A stretch of DNA of 64,000 nucleotides from assembly GCF_001887595.1 (NCBI RefSeq), contig NZ_CP017480.1:806001-870000 (forward strand), read 5' to 3'. Below are positions 9,502-17,602 of this stretch, in pieces. A program made the position numbers and the translations under genes. Below the pieces are notes generated by a model. That model saw nothing but the letters and a program-made list of their open reading frames with translations, did not search any database and was not told the origin of the DNA. The DNA is from Luteibacter rhizovicinus DSM 16549 (lineage in GTDB: Bacteria > Pseudomonadota > Gammaproteobacteria > Xanthomonadales > Rhodanobacteraceae). Position 1 is the first letter of the stretch; each line of letters starts with the position of its first letter.

Positions 9502-9545
9502 GGGCTTCCCCTGTGATCCGACGCTAGCCTAGCTCAGTCGGCGGC

Positions 9546-9746
9546 TCAGCCGCGAACCGGACGCAGCATGCGGCAGATGGCGACCATCGGTCGGTGCGGT
9601 CCGCAGGGGTCGGTACTCCCGACATCGTTGCGATGCGTGGCCGCAACGGTATCGAATGACGGTTGGCCTGGCCCCTGCGCCCGGCCACCCGCCAGTGCGA
9701 GCACCAGCCCGACCAGCATCGCGATGGATTTCGTGGTGACGCACAT
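9546..9746 (-). CDS. Small secreted peptide, 66 residues
   Basis: A short frame with a very strong ribosome site (GGGGGGAAGG directly before CCATG) lies 29 bases downstream of the ABC exporter gene on the same strand. It starts MCVTTKSIAMLVGLVLALAG followed by GRAQ, a convincing Sec signal peptide. The mature part is about 43 residues, begins GPGQPSFDTVAATHRND and holds only two cysteines, in DPCGPHRPMVAICRM. No known family is recognised. Its position after an HPr-kinase-like gene and a peptide-type exporter makes it a candidate substrate of that cassette, but the Sec-type signal is unusual for a lasso-type precursor. It could equally be an unrelated small periplasmic protein. Confidence 0.5.
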   Translation of the reverse strand: MCVTTKSIAMLVGLVLALAGGRAQGPGQPSFDTVAATHRNDVGSTDPCGPHRPMVAICRMLRPVRG

Positions 9747-9775
9747 GGCCTTCCCCCCGGTTGACGATCCCGACG

Positions 9776-11467
9776 TTAGGCCCCGGCGCGTGAAGGAACA
9801 ATAGACCGAATGGTGGGGCCGACGGTCACGCAGCGGTCGGCCAGCGCGGCGACGCCTTCCCGATGGGACACCACGATCAGCAGGCTTCGCGGCAGACGCC
9901 GCTTCAGCGCGGACAACACCGCAAGCTCCGACGCCGCGTCCAGCGCACCCGTGGCTTCGTCGAGCACGGCGACGGCGGGCTCGCGCAGGATGACCTGGGC
10001 AAGCAGAAGGCGCTGGAGTTCGCCGCCGGAGAGTCGACTGGACATATCGTGCAAGGCCGCGTCCAGCGTCTTGTCGAGGCCGACATCGCACAGGACCTCG
10101 TGCAATTGCTCGTCGGTGGCCGATGCCGCTGCCCATCGCAGGCAGTCACGCACGGTCGCCTGCCATGGCCGCACACTCTGGCTGACGTAGGCGCCGTGAC
10201 GGACGTAAGCACGGTACGTGTCGTAATCGATGGCATGCCCGTCGACCCATACGTCGAAAAGGGTGGGTCGCGCCATGCCGGCGAGCACATCGACGAGGCT
10301 GCTCTTGCCGATGCCGGAATCCCCCTGGATGAGGACGAGCTCCCCGGGACGCACGATCAGGTCGACGAGGTCGATGCCGGGAACCGGCGGCGTGACGTGG
10401 ATGTGCCGGAGGTGGACGCCGCTGGCGGGGATCGTCGGCAACGCGGCCGACGCGGGTGGCGTGTCCGAGGCAGCCAGATTCATGTAGCGCCGCCACAACG
10501 CAAACGCGGGTGCGGCCGAGCGCATCTGTTGCAAGCTCTGCCGCGTCGACACCAGGTAGGGCAAGAGTCGGCCGAGCAGCAGGCATACCGCGATCAGGGC
10601 GCCCTGATCGATGCCGTGCCAGCGCTGTGCGACGACGAAGAGCAAGGCGATACCGCCCACGGCCAGCAATTCGAGTATCAACCGACCCGACGCGATCAGC
10701 TCCAGTTGACGGGCGTAGCCGCGCGACAGGTCTTCGGATACCTCGCCAAAGCTGTCACGTTCCGTGGGTTCGCGACCGAACGAGCGGACGTGTCGTAGCC
10801 GCCGGGGAAAGTCTTCGCTGCGCCAGAAGAGGCGCGTGATGTCCGCGACGTAGCGACGGGCCACGTCGACCTGTTCACGGCCGTAGAAGCGCGAAGCGAG
10901 CATGGCGAGGGCGGCCAGCGGCGGCGCGACCAGGAGCAGCAGCGGCGATACCCAGAACGCAAGGGAAAGGCTGACCGCCGCGGTGATCCCGGCGACGAGC
11001 AACTGCTGCAATGCGCTGAACGCCTGCACGATGATCTCGACGTTGTGGGTAAACACGTTGGCGATCTCCGCCGAGCTGACGGCCGCGAGCGGCCCGATCT
11101 CGGCGGCGATCAGTCGTGCATGTACCTGGCGGCGCAGGCGCATGCCGTAGCGACCCGTCAGCCGCGCACCGAGGCACGCGGCTTGCCAGCGCAGCAGGGC
11201 GAAAGCGAGCGTCACCGCGGTAAACGCGGTGATGCGCCAGCCCACGCTCAGCGAGGCGTGAAACCAGCGACCGTCGAACGGCAGCCGTGCATCCGGCTGC
11301 ACCAGCGGCACCAGCAACACGGCAGCGAGGGCACCGGCGAAGGCCGAGCCCAGGGAAAGCGCGACGTAGATACCGACGTTCCAGCGGTCTGCCGTGGGCA
11401 GCGTCGTCGCGAGCGATCTCAGCAGATCACGCAGACCGGCGCGCGGCGTCGCGACGTTCATCCTCAT
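9776..11467 (-). CDS. ABC exporter, fused membrane and ATPase domains (McjD-like)
   Basis: 563 residues. Six hydrophobic segments (about 30-55, 75-98, 150-195, 262-300) form the membrane domain. The ATPase domain (about 345-560) has Walker A GDSGIGKSS at 382-390, signature LSGGELQ at 479-485 and Walker B VAVLDEATGALD from 499. There is no N-terminal C39 peptidase domain, so it does not cleave leaders. Size and layout fit exporters of ribosomal peptides such as McjD, but lipid or glycan exporters of this fold cannot be excluded. Its ATG overlaps the stop of the HPr-kinase-like gene (ATGA), so both are translated from the transcript starting at the ECF-type promoter at 12531-12559. Confidence 0.82.
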   Translation of the reverse strand: MRMNVATPRAGLRDLLRSLATTLPTADRWNVGIYVALSLGSAFAGALAAVLLVPLVQPDARLPFDGRWFHASLSVGWRITAFTAVTLAFALLRWQAACLGARLTGRYGMRLRRQVHARLIAAEIGPLAAVSSAEIANVFTHNVEIIVQAFSALQQLLVAGITAAVSLSLAFWVSPLLLLVAPPLAALAMLASRFYGREQVDVARRYVADITRLFWRSEDFPRRLRHVRSFGREPTERDSFGEVSEDLSRGYARQLELIASGRLILELLAVGGIALLFVVAQRWHGIDQGALIAVCLLLGRLLPYLVSTRQSLQQMRSAAPAFALWRRYMNLAASDTPPASAALPTIPASGVHLRHIHVTPPVPGIDLVDLIVRPGELVLIQGDSGIGKSSLVDVLAGMARPTLFDVWVDGHAIDYDTYRAYVRHGAYVSQSVRPWQATVRDCLRWAAASATDEQLHEVLCDVGLDKTLDAALHDMSSRLSGGELQRLLLAQVILREPAVAVLDEATGALDAASELAVLSALKRRLPRSLLIVVSHREGVAALADRCVTVGPTIRSIVPSRAGA

Positions 11468-12507
11468 GCACTCGCGACGTGGCGTGAGGTCAGCAAGGAC
11501 CGCAAGGCATCCACCGAAGCCCGCGGGTGCCGTCCACGCCGAAGGACATGGACGTCCATCTCCGACAGCCGATGGACGAACCGGTGCCAGCCGGACTGGC
11601 CCGCCGCATAGGGTTGGTCGGCGAGCAAGCGCGTGGCGATGTCGTCATGCGCGAGCGGGACGAGCATGTCGGCCTCGTCGGCAGCGATCTCCGCGGAAAC
11701 GAAGACGGCACCGACGAGGGCCAGCGGGGCGGTCGCGACATGACCGTATCCCTGGCGCAGATCGGCCTCGAACTTCTCCACGCCGCTGCGGCGGCGGATC
11801 GTCGGCGAGTGCGCGATCCAGCGGCGCATCGGACCTTCGTCGATGAAGCGCAAGGCATCCTCGCGCACGTGCAGGAAGTTGCCGACGCCACGCGCTTCCA
11901 TGCTGCGGGGATCGACGAAGATGGCGTCCTCGGCAACGAAGTCCATCCCCTCGAGCAGGCCGTGCAGGGCGAGCGTGGATTTGCCCGCGCCGCTCGCGCC
12001 GAGCAGGAGGACGCCGCGGCCGTCCGTACCGAGGCAGGCGCCGTGCAACGGGAGCAGGTCCATGCCGCGCGCGGCCAGCACGAAGACCGCGAACTCGATC
12101 AGTTCGTAGCGTACGTGATAGGGCCAGTCGAGCATGTCTTCGGACACGACCACCAGGGCGCGCTGGCGCCCGTGGTCGATGATGACGTAGTTGGCGGCAT
12201 CGACGATGCCGCACAGCAGGCCCGCACCGGATTGCGTGAGCACCGGCGGCGGCTCGTCCCAGGCCGGCGCGGGGCGCCGTGGCGAGAGGCGAAGCTCGAG
12301 ATGAAAGCTTGGCAGCGGTGACCCCGGCACGTCGCGCGGCAAGCCACCGTAGGCGGCCTCGACCGGCTCGAGCAGCGCCGGGTGGGTGCTGTCGAAGCGA
12401 AAACGGGCACCGAGAATGGTCTTGACCATGGCGAAGGGATAAGGCGAGCGCTCGAAAAAGGGATCGGCGCCAATGTCGCCAATGCCCGGAGGGGTGATCT
12501 GGGCCAT
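11464..12507 (-). CDS. HPr-kinase-like ATPase (HprK-related)
   Basis: 347 residues. The C-terminal half resembles HPr kinase/phosphorylase: Walker A GASGAGKST at 170-178 followed by LALHGLLEGMDFVAEDAIFVD, the usual spacing between P-loop and the acidic metal site. Residues 1-160 are not recognisable. No HPr or other PTS gene is nearby. In sequenced lasso-peptide clusters such as paeninodin (padeK), HprK-like proteins phosphorylate the precursor peptide; related kinases also accompany PqqD-like chaperones. Here it sits with a nucleotidyltransferase and an ABC exporter, the same trio, which favours tailoring of a small molecule or peptide. The ATG at 12507 lies 23 bases after the -10 box of its promoter. 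Confidence 0.72.
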   Translation of the reverse strand: MAQITPPGIGDIGADPFFERSPYPFAMVKTILGARFRFDSTHPALLEPVEAAYGGLPRDVPGSPLPSFHLELRLSPRRPAPAWDEPPPVLTQSGAGLLCGIVDAANYVIIDHGRQRALVVVSEDMLDWPYHVRYELIEFAVFVLAARGMDLLPLHGACLGTDGRGVLLLGASGAGKSTLALHGLLEGMDFVAEDAIFVDPRSMEARGVGNFLHVREDALRFIDEGPMRRWIAHSPTIRRRSGVEKFEADLRQGYGHVATAPLALVGAVFVSAEIAADEADMLVPLAHDDIATRLLADQPYAAGQSGWHRFVHRLSEMDVHVLRRGRHPRASVDALRSLLTSRHVASA

Positions 12508-12530
12508 GCGGCATCCCGGCAGTGAACCCG

Positions 12531-12559
12531 TGGGTGCGGGGCGCCTGCGGAAAGGTTGC
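12531..12559 (-). promoter_or_regulatory. ECF-type promoter driving the HPr-kinase-like and ABC genes
   Basis: Reading the minus strand, GCAACCTT (12559-12552), 14 bases, then GCACCCA (12537-12531). It differs at one position from the other four copies of this motif in the window and lies just upstream of the ATG at 12507. Confidence 0.68.
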
Positions 12560-12572
12560 GCATGAAGTGAAG

Positions 12573-12601
12573 GCAACCCTCGCGTTGCGTGCAGGCACTC
12601 A
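12573..12601 (+). promoter_or_regulatory. ECF-type promoter driving the radical SAM and nucleotidyltransferase genes
   Basis: GCAACCCT (12573-12580), 14 bases, then GCACTCA (12595-12601); the ATG follows 32 bases later. Together with the minus-strand copy it forms a back-to-back pair whose -35 boxes face each other, 13 bases apart. Confidence 0.72.
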
Positions 12602-12633
12602 CTGACCAACGCGACGATCGAGGCTTCCCCGAC

Positions 12634-14124
12634 ATGCTCAAGATCCAGGTCGGCCACTCCTACTTCCTTCGATACGACCCGAAGCAGTGGGAACGTGGCA
12701 AACCCTATCCCCCGCTTGCCACCATCCAGGTGGCCGCGCTGCTCAGGGAGATGGGCCACACCCTGTCGTTGTTCGACGCCATGCTGGCCGAGGGCGTGGA
12801 GGAATACGCCGGTGCGCTGCACGCCGCGGACCCCGACCTCGTCGTGATCTATGAAGACAACTTCAACTACCTGACCAAGATGTGCCTCAGCCGCATGCGC
12901 GACGCGGCATGCCAGATGATCGCCGAGGCGCGCGTGTCGGGTGCCCGGGTGATCGTCGCCGGCTCCGACGCATCGGACCAACCCGAGGCGTTTCTCGCCG
13001 CCGGGGCCGACGCGGTGCTTGTCGGCGAAGGCATCGCCGCGCTGGCCGCCCTGGTGGACCGGCTGCAACGCGCACCGGATATCGATACGGCGAGCTGGAC
13101 GGCTGGCCTGGCCGGTGTGGCCACCCTCGTCGATGGCGAGACGCAACTGGTCCGACTCGGCGCGGTACCCCCCGATCCGCGTGTAGTCGGTCGTCCCGCC
13201 TGGGACCTCGTCGACATCGAGCGTTATCGCTCTCTCTGGCAGGAGCGCCACGGCTACTTCAGCCTGAACATGGCCGCCTCCCGCGGTTGCCCGTTCCGTT
13301 GCAACTGGTGTGCGAAACCCATCTGGGGCAACCACTACAAGCAGCGCAGCGCCGAGGACGTCGCCGCCGAGATGACCTATCTCAAGCGCACGTTCCGGCC
13401 CGACCACATCTGGATGGCCGACGACATTTTCGGTTTTCACGTCGGTTGGGTGAGCGCCTTCGCCGATCATCTTCGTGACAGCGACGGCTCGGTTCCTTTC
13501 ACCATCCAGACCCGCGCCGATCTCGGCAGCGAGCGCATGGTCGCCGCCCTGGCCGACGCCGGCTGCGCGGAAGCGTGGATCGGCGCGGAAAGCGGCAGCC
13601 AGCGCGTGCTCGACCGCATGAACAAAGGCACGACGGTGGCCGAGCTGATCGCCGCCCGCCGTCGTTTCGGCGAGCACGGCGTGCGTGTCGGCTTCTTCAT
13701 CCAGCTCGGTTACCTCGGCGAGCAACTCACCGACCTGCTCGCGACCCGCGACCTCGTCGCCGAAGCCGCGCCGGACGACATCGGCGTCAGCGTGTCGTAC
13801 CCGCTGCCGGGCACGAAGTTCTACGAGGAAGTGAAGGCGCAGCTGGGCAGGAAGACGCATTGGCGCGACAGCAACGACCTCGCCATGATGTTTCGCGGTG
13901 CCTACGACTCGGACTTCTATCGCCATATGCGCGACCTGCTGCACCAACAGGTCAACCTGCGCCAGTCGCGCGAGACGCTCTCGCCGGCGACGCACCGCGA
14001 CGTGCATGCCCAGCTCGAGACGCGCTGGAACACCTTGTTCGCCCATGAAGCGGAACATCGCACCGAGCAACCCACGCCGTCGCCATTCATGGCGATGCAG
14101 ACCATCGCACTGCCCCTACTGTAG
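12634..14124 (+). CDS. B12-binding-domain radical SAM enzyme
   Basis: 496 residues. The N-terminal part (about 1-150) has the Rossmann-like cobalamin-binding fold seen in class B radical SAM methylases (PPLATIQVAALLREMGH, GARVIVAGSDAS, ADAVLVGEG). The radical SAM core follows with the iron-sulfur motif Cys219-x3-Cys223-x2-Cys226 (CPFRCNWC) and an ESGSQRVLDRMNKG stretch. Such enzymes usually transfer a methyl group to, or rearrange, an unactivated carbon. The substrate is unknown; neighbours suggest a peptide or sugar product. The start is the first ATG downstream of the predicted promoter. The nucleotidyltransferase gene begins eight bases after its stop. Confidence 0.85.
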   Translation: MLKIQVGHSYFLRYDPKQWERGKPYPPLATIQVAALLREMGHTLSLFDAMLAEGVEEYAGALHAADPDLVVIYEDNFNYLTKMCLSRMRDAACQMIAEARVSGARVIVAGSDASDQPEAFLAAGADAVLVGEGIAALAALVDRLQRAPDIDTASWTAGLAGVATLVDGETQLVRLGAVPPDPRVVGRPAWDLVDIERYRSLWQERHGYFSLNMAASRGCPFRCNWCAKPIWGNHYKQRSAEDVAAEMTYLKRTFRPDHIWMADDIFGFHVGWVSAFADHLRDSDGSVPFTIQTRADLGSERMVAALADAGCAEAWIGAESGSQRVLDRMNKGTTVAELIAARRRFGEHGVRVGFFIQLGYLGEQLTDLLATRDLVAEAAPDDIGVSVSYPLPGTKFYEEVKAQLGRKTHWRDSNDLAMMFRGAYDSDFYRHMRDLLHQQVNLRQSRETLSPATHRDVHAQLETRWNTLFAHEAEHRTEQPTPSPFMAMQTIALPLL

Positions 14125-14132
14125 ATGCCGTC

Positions 14133-15356
14133 ATGATGCCTTCCCTGAAGCTCGTCCGTAGCGGTCTGCACCGCACCACCGAGGCACTCGCCGCGGAGCT
14201 CGCACTGGCCAGGCCAGGCAGCCGGCTCCCTGCGTGGACCGATCTCGAATGGCGACTGGCTTCCGCGGTGGCTGTGGCGCACGGTGTCTCGCCACTGCTC
14301 AGTCGTCTGTCCACCTGGAACAAACCCGCCTGGCGACTGTTCCTCGCTGCCCAACGCGAGCACGTGGAACAACGGCACCGTCGTATCGCCGCGCTGCTGG
14401 ATCGCATCGACCAGGGCGCGCGCGATGTCGGTCTGGCCATCGTGCCGCTGAAAGGATCGGCGCTGCACGCGTTGGGCATCTATAGCCCGGGCGACCGCCC
14501 CATGGCCGACATCGACCTGCTCGTGCGCGAGGACGACGTCGGACCGACCACTGCCCTGCTCCTCGAACTCGGCTATGAGGAATCGTTCGCGCAGTGGAAG
14601 CATCGCGTGTTCAAGCCGGCCGACGGCCAAGCCTTCCAGGGGCTGGGCGAACACCGCGACACGCCGGTCAACATCGAACTGCATACGCGCATCCAGGAGC
14701 GCCTGCCGGTGTCCACGGTCGATATCACGGCGCGCATCTACCCTCGTCATCCGCGGCCGGGGCTCAATCCCTATCCCTCGCATGGCGCCCTGATGAGCCA
14801 TCTTCTGCTGCACGCCGCTGGCAATGTCTGTGGCCGCAGCCTGCGACTCATGCACCTCAACGATATCTCGCTGCTCGCGACGCGCATGGTGGCGAGCGAC
14901 TGGCAGGCCTTGTGGGATGACGGCCGCGTCGGCTCGGCGTGGTGGGCGCTGCCGCCGCTACGCCTTGTCGCACGCTACTACACGCATGCGGTGCCACCGA
15001 TGATTCTTGGGCGCCTGGAAAGCGAGTGCCCTCCCCTCCTGCGCGCCCTGTCACGGCGCTGGACGCTGACCGACGTGTCCTGCTCGGACCTGTGGCTGCA
15101 TGCCTTGCCCGGCGTCGAGTGGTCGCGCAGCCCGGGCGAAGTGGCGCGATGCCTGCGCAATCGCCTGCGACCCTCGGCGGAGAGCGTGAAAGAACGCGCC
15201 GACATGGTGCGTACGCAGGTGTGGCTACAGGGTCAGAGCTGGGTCACCCAGGGTCATCGTCGACGCATGCTCACCTGGCTCACGCGTCCGGTGCCGCGCA
15301 TGGACACGTTGTACGTCGTGCGTGCGGCGCTCGAACCCGCGGCACCGCTCGCCTAG
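14133..15356 (+). CDS. Nucleotidyltransferase-family protein (NTP_transf_5/PF14907 type)
   Basis: 407 residues. The motif GDRPMADIDLLV around 125-135 is the D-x-D metal site of polymerase-beta-like nucleotidyltransferases, preceded by IVPLKGSALHALGIY, which is typical of this uncharacterised family. A helical C-terminal half carries no named domain. Members occur next to HPr-kinase-like genes in lasso-peptide clusters (paeninodin padeN) and in PqqD-type clusters, where they may modify a peptide or phosphate group; their chemistry is mostly unproven. It is transcribed with the radical SAM gene, and its stop overlaps the stop of the convergent glycosyltransferase by four bases. Confidence 0.78.
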   Translation: MMPSLKLVRSGLHRTTEALAAELALARPGSRLPAWTDLEWRLASAVAVAHGVSPLLSRLSTWNKPAWRLFLAAQREHVEQRHRRIAALLDRIDQGARDVGLAIVPLKGSALHALGIYSPGDRPMADIDLLVREDDVGPTTALLLELGYEESFAQWKHRVFKPADGQAFQGLGEHRDTPVNIELHTRIQERLPVSTVDITARIYPRHPRPGLNPYPSHGALMSHLLLHAAGNVCGRSLRLMHLNDISLLATRMVASDWQALWDDGRVGSAWWALPPLRLVARYYTHAVPPMILGRLESECPPLLRALSRRWTLTDVSCSDLWLHALPGVEWSRSPGEVARCLRNRLRPSAESVKERADMVRTQVWLQGQSWVTQGHRRRMLTWLTRPVPRMDTLYVVRAALEPAAPLA

Positions 15357-16468
15357 GCGACCGTACCGCGGCGCGCGAGCAGCTCGTGGTACAGGGTTTC
15401 GAAGGTTCGGGCGGTGTGGTCGGCGTCTTCGGCGAGCGCCCGATGCTGGGCTGCCGCCGCCAGTCGGCAACGTAGCGCCTCGTCGAGCAGGACACGCTGG
15501 ATCGCCGTGGCCAGGCCAACCCAGTCACCCACGTCGACCGCGAGTGCCGCCACCGGAGACCACTCGGCAAGATGACCGACCGCCGTACCTACCGTGGGCA
15601 CGCCGGCGACGGCGGCCTCGAGAAGCACCAGGGGGCCCGCCTCGTGCATCGACGACATCACCAGCAGGTCGGAGGCCTCCACCAACGGGCGGAGTTCCCG
15701 CTGCGTGCGGAACCCGAGAAAGCGCACATGGGCGTCGAGTCCCAGCTGTCGGGCGAGTCCATCCATACGGCCCTGCAAGGTATCGACGCCGACGATGTCC
15801 ATCTCGAAGTCCACGCCGGCGTCGCGTAGCGCCGCCAGGGCGCGCAACAGGGTCGTCTGATCCTTCACCAGGTTGAGGCTGGCGACATGCATGAGCCGCG
15901 CGCGCGGCGCGGCACGGCGACGTGGTGCCAGCGGCGGCCATGCCGTCGTATCGACACCGAGCGGGATGCGCCGTGCTGCGATGCCGAGCACGGCAAGCGA
16001 GTCGACGATCGGCGTACTGGCCGCTGTCACGGCATCCGTCGCACGCAGTACCACCGCTTCGCGAAGCCGTCCCTTCCAGCGGCGCCGACCGCCGTAGCCG
16101 ATGCCGTGCAGCGCGACCAGTTCGCCACCGGCGATGTGGACCAGGCTCGCAATGCGCAGCCACTTGGCCGCCGCGACGGCGACAAAACTGCACGAGCCGG
16201 AAAAGATCGCGTGGATCAGGGCGAACGGCGCCAGCCGGTGCTCGGCGCGAATCGCGGCAATCGCGCGAAGACGCGGCCAGCCGTCACCGATGTTGTGAAC
16301 GGTCGCGCCCAGCAAGGGCCAGGTCGCCGGCAGCGGCTCCTGGTGGAGGACGAAGACATGCACGTCATGGCGTTGCGCAAGCCGTGCGACGAGCGCGAGA
16401 AAGACGGGAATGACCCGGTATTCGCCCGTGCGATCCATGCCGCCGGGGACGACGATCGCAATCTTCAC
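15353..16468 (-). CDS. Glycosyltransferase family 4
   Basis: 371 residues, GT-B fold. It starts VKIAIVVPGG with a glycine-rich loop; the C-terminal half has HVASLNLVKDQTTLLRAL, HVRFLGFRTQRELRP and the E-x7-E signature region SSMHEAGPLVLLEAAVAGVPTV. It transfers a sugar from a nucleotide donor, with retention, to a growing lipid-linked glycan at the inner membrane. The GTG start overlaps the stop of the preceding glycosyltransferase (GTGA), so the two are coupled. Last gene of the polysaccharide operon. Donor and acceptor are not predictable. Confidence 0.86.
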   Translation of the reverse strand: MKIAIVVPGGMDRTGEYRVIPVFLALVARLAQRHDVHVFVLHQEPLPATWPLLGATVHNIGDGWPRLRAIAAIRAEHRLAPFALIHAIFSGSCSFVAVAAAKWLRIASLVHIAGGELVALHGIGYGGRRRWKGRLREAVVLRATDAVTAASTPIVDSLAVLGIAARRIPLGVDTTAWPPLAPRRRAAPRARLMHVASLNLVKDQTTLLRALAALRDAGVDFEMDIVGVDTLQGRMDGLARQLGLDAHVRFLGFRTQRELRPLVEASDLLVMSSMHEAGPLVLLEAAVAGVPTVGTAVGHLAEWSPVAALAVDVGDWVGLATAIQRVLLDEALRCRLAAAAQHRALAEDADHTARTFETLYHELLARRGTVA

Positions 16469-17589
16469 GACCGGCCCTCCCGTCGATCGGCGAGCAGACG
16501 TGCATAGGCATCCGCCCATTGGCGACCCACGGCGGCGAAGGACAGCGTCGCGTCGAAGAACGCACGCACGTCCGCACGCGATGGACGGATCCCGGCCGCG
16601 CGAACCAGCGCTTCCGCCAGTCGCCCGGCATCGCCGCACGGCCACAGTTCACCGACGACGTTACCCGTGAGCGAACGGAACGACGGAATGTCCGTGACCA
16701 CCGGGGTCACGCCACAGGCCAGCGCCTCCAGCAAGGCGAAGCCGCAACTCTCGCCGCGGCTGCCCGAGACGAACAGATCGGCGCTGCGCATCAGCATCTC
16801 GATACGCGCGTGCGGCTGGTTGCCGAGCAGATGAACACGGCCATGCAGGCGCGGGTCGCTCTCGATCCGGTGACGCACCTCGTCCAGCAAGGGCGCACTG
16901 CCGAAAGCGCAGTAAAGCTGGATGCCCGGCAGGCGCTGCGATGCACGCGCGATACCCTCCAGTACGGTCAAGGGATCCTTGCCATGGCTGAGGTGTCCCA
17001 CCCAGAGCACGCACGGATCGCCGCCCATGCCTGTTTCAGCGCGCGCCGCCATGCGATCGCCTGGATGGAAGCGACTGCTCGATTCCGGAATGGCGAACAG
17101 GCGGGTGCGCTGGGCGAACAGACCCGCACGCGTGAATGGCCCGGCCAGACCCGACGACGTGAAGGCGATACCGGACGCCGCCGCGTACCACATGCGCCAG
17201 CGCGCCCGTCGCCACCAGCGTGGCGGACGGTCCGCGTGGTCCTGGATGAGGATCGGCACGCGCGGCAGGCACTGGGCCACGGCGAACGCATCGGCGGCAA
17301 AACCGAGACTGTGCACGTGAACGACCTGACTACCGATATCGGCGACCAGGTCCGCGAGGAAGCGTCCGCGCGCCGCCAGGGAACGCATGCCTCCCAGGTC
17401 GACGAAGTGATAGTCGATGCCATGTCGGGTGAGCACGCAGGTGTGGGTCGCCACCTGGATCACCGAGACACGGGTTCCCGAGGCGGCCGCTGCTTCGGGA
17501 ATGTCGGCCAGCGAGGGCCAACGCTCGAACAAGGCGTCGGGCGGGCAATCCGCCGGCGCGCGGAGGAAGTTGATCTGGGCGACATGCAC
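16465..17589 (-). CDS. Glycosyltransferase family 4
   Basis: 374 residues with a GT-B fold: an N-terminal acceptor domain with VVHVHSLGFAADAFA, then VLWVGHLSHGKDPLTVLEG, HLLGNQPHARIEMLMR and the E-x7-E region SRGESCGFALLEALACGVTPVV. It differs enough from the neighbouring glycosyltransferase to add another linkage of the repeat unit. It lies 13 bases downstream of the second radical SAM gene on the same strand. Confidence 0.86.
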   Translation of the reverse strand: MHVAQINFLRAPADCPPDALFERWPSLADIPEAAAASGTRVSVIQVATHTCVLTRHGIDYHFVDLGGMRSLAARGRFLADLVADIGSQVVHVHSLGFAADAFAVAQCLPRVPILIQDHADRPPRWWRRARWRMWYAAASGIAFTSSGLAGPFTRAGLFAQRTRLFAIPESSSRFHPGDRMAARAETGMGGDPCVLWVGHLSHGKDPLTVLEGIARASQRLPGIQLYCAFGSAPLLDEVRHRIESDPRLHGRVHLLGNQPHARIEMLMRSADLFVSGSRGESCGFALLEALACGVTPVVTDIPSFRSLTGNVVGELWPCGDAGRLAEALVRAAGIRPSRADVRAFFDATLSFAAVGRQWADAYARLLADRREGRS

Positions 17590-17602
17590 GGACGTATCCC
17601 GC

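Noticed and set aside
11464..14070. Minus-strand frame running from the HprK-like gene through the radical SAM gene
   Set aside because: The part above 12507 is antisense to a well-supported radical SAM gene, and the promoter pair at 12531-12601 lies inside it.
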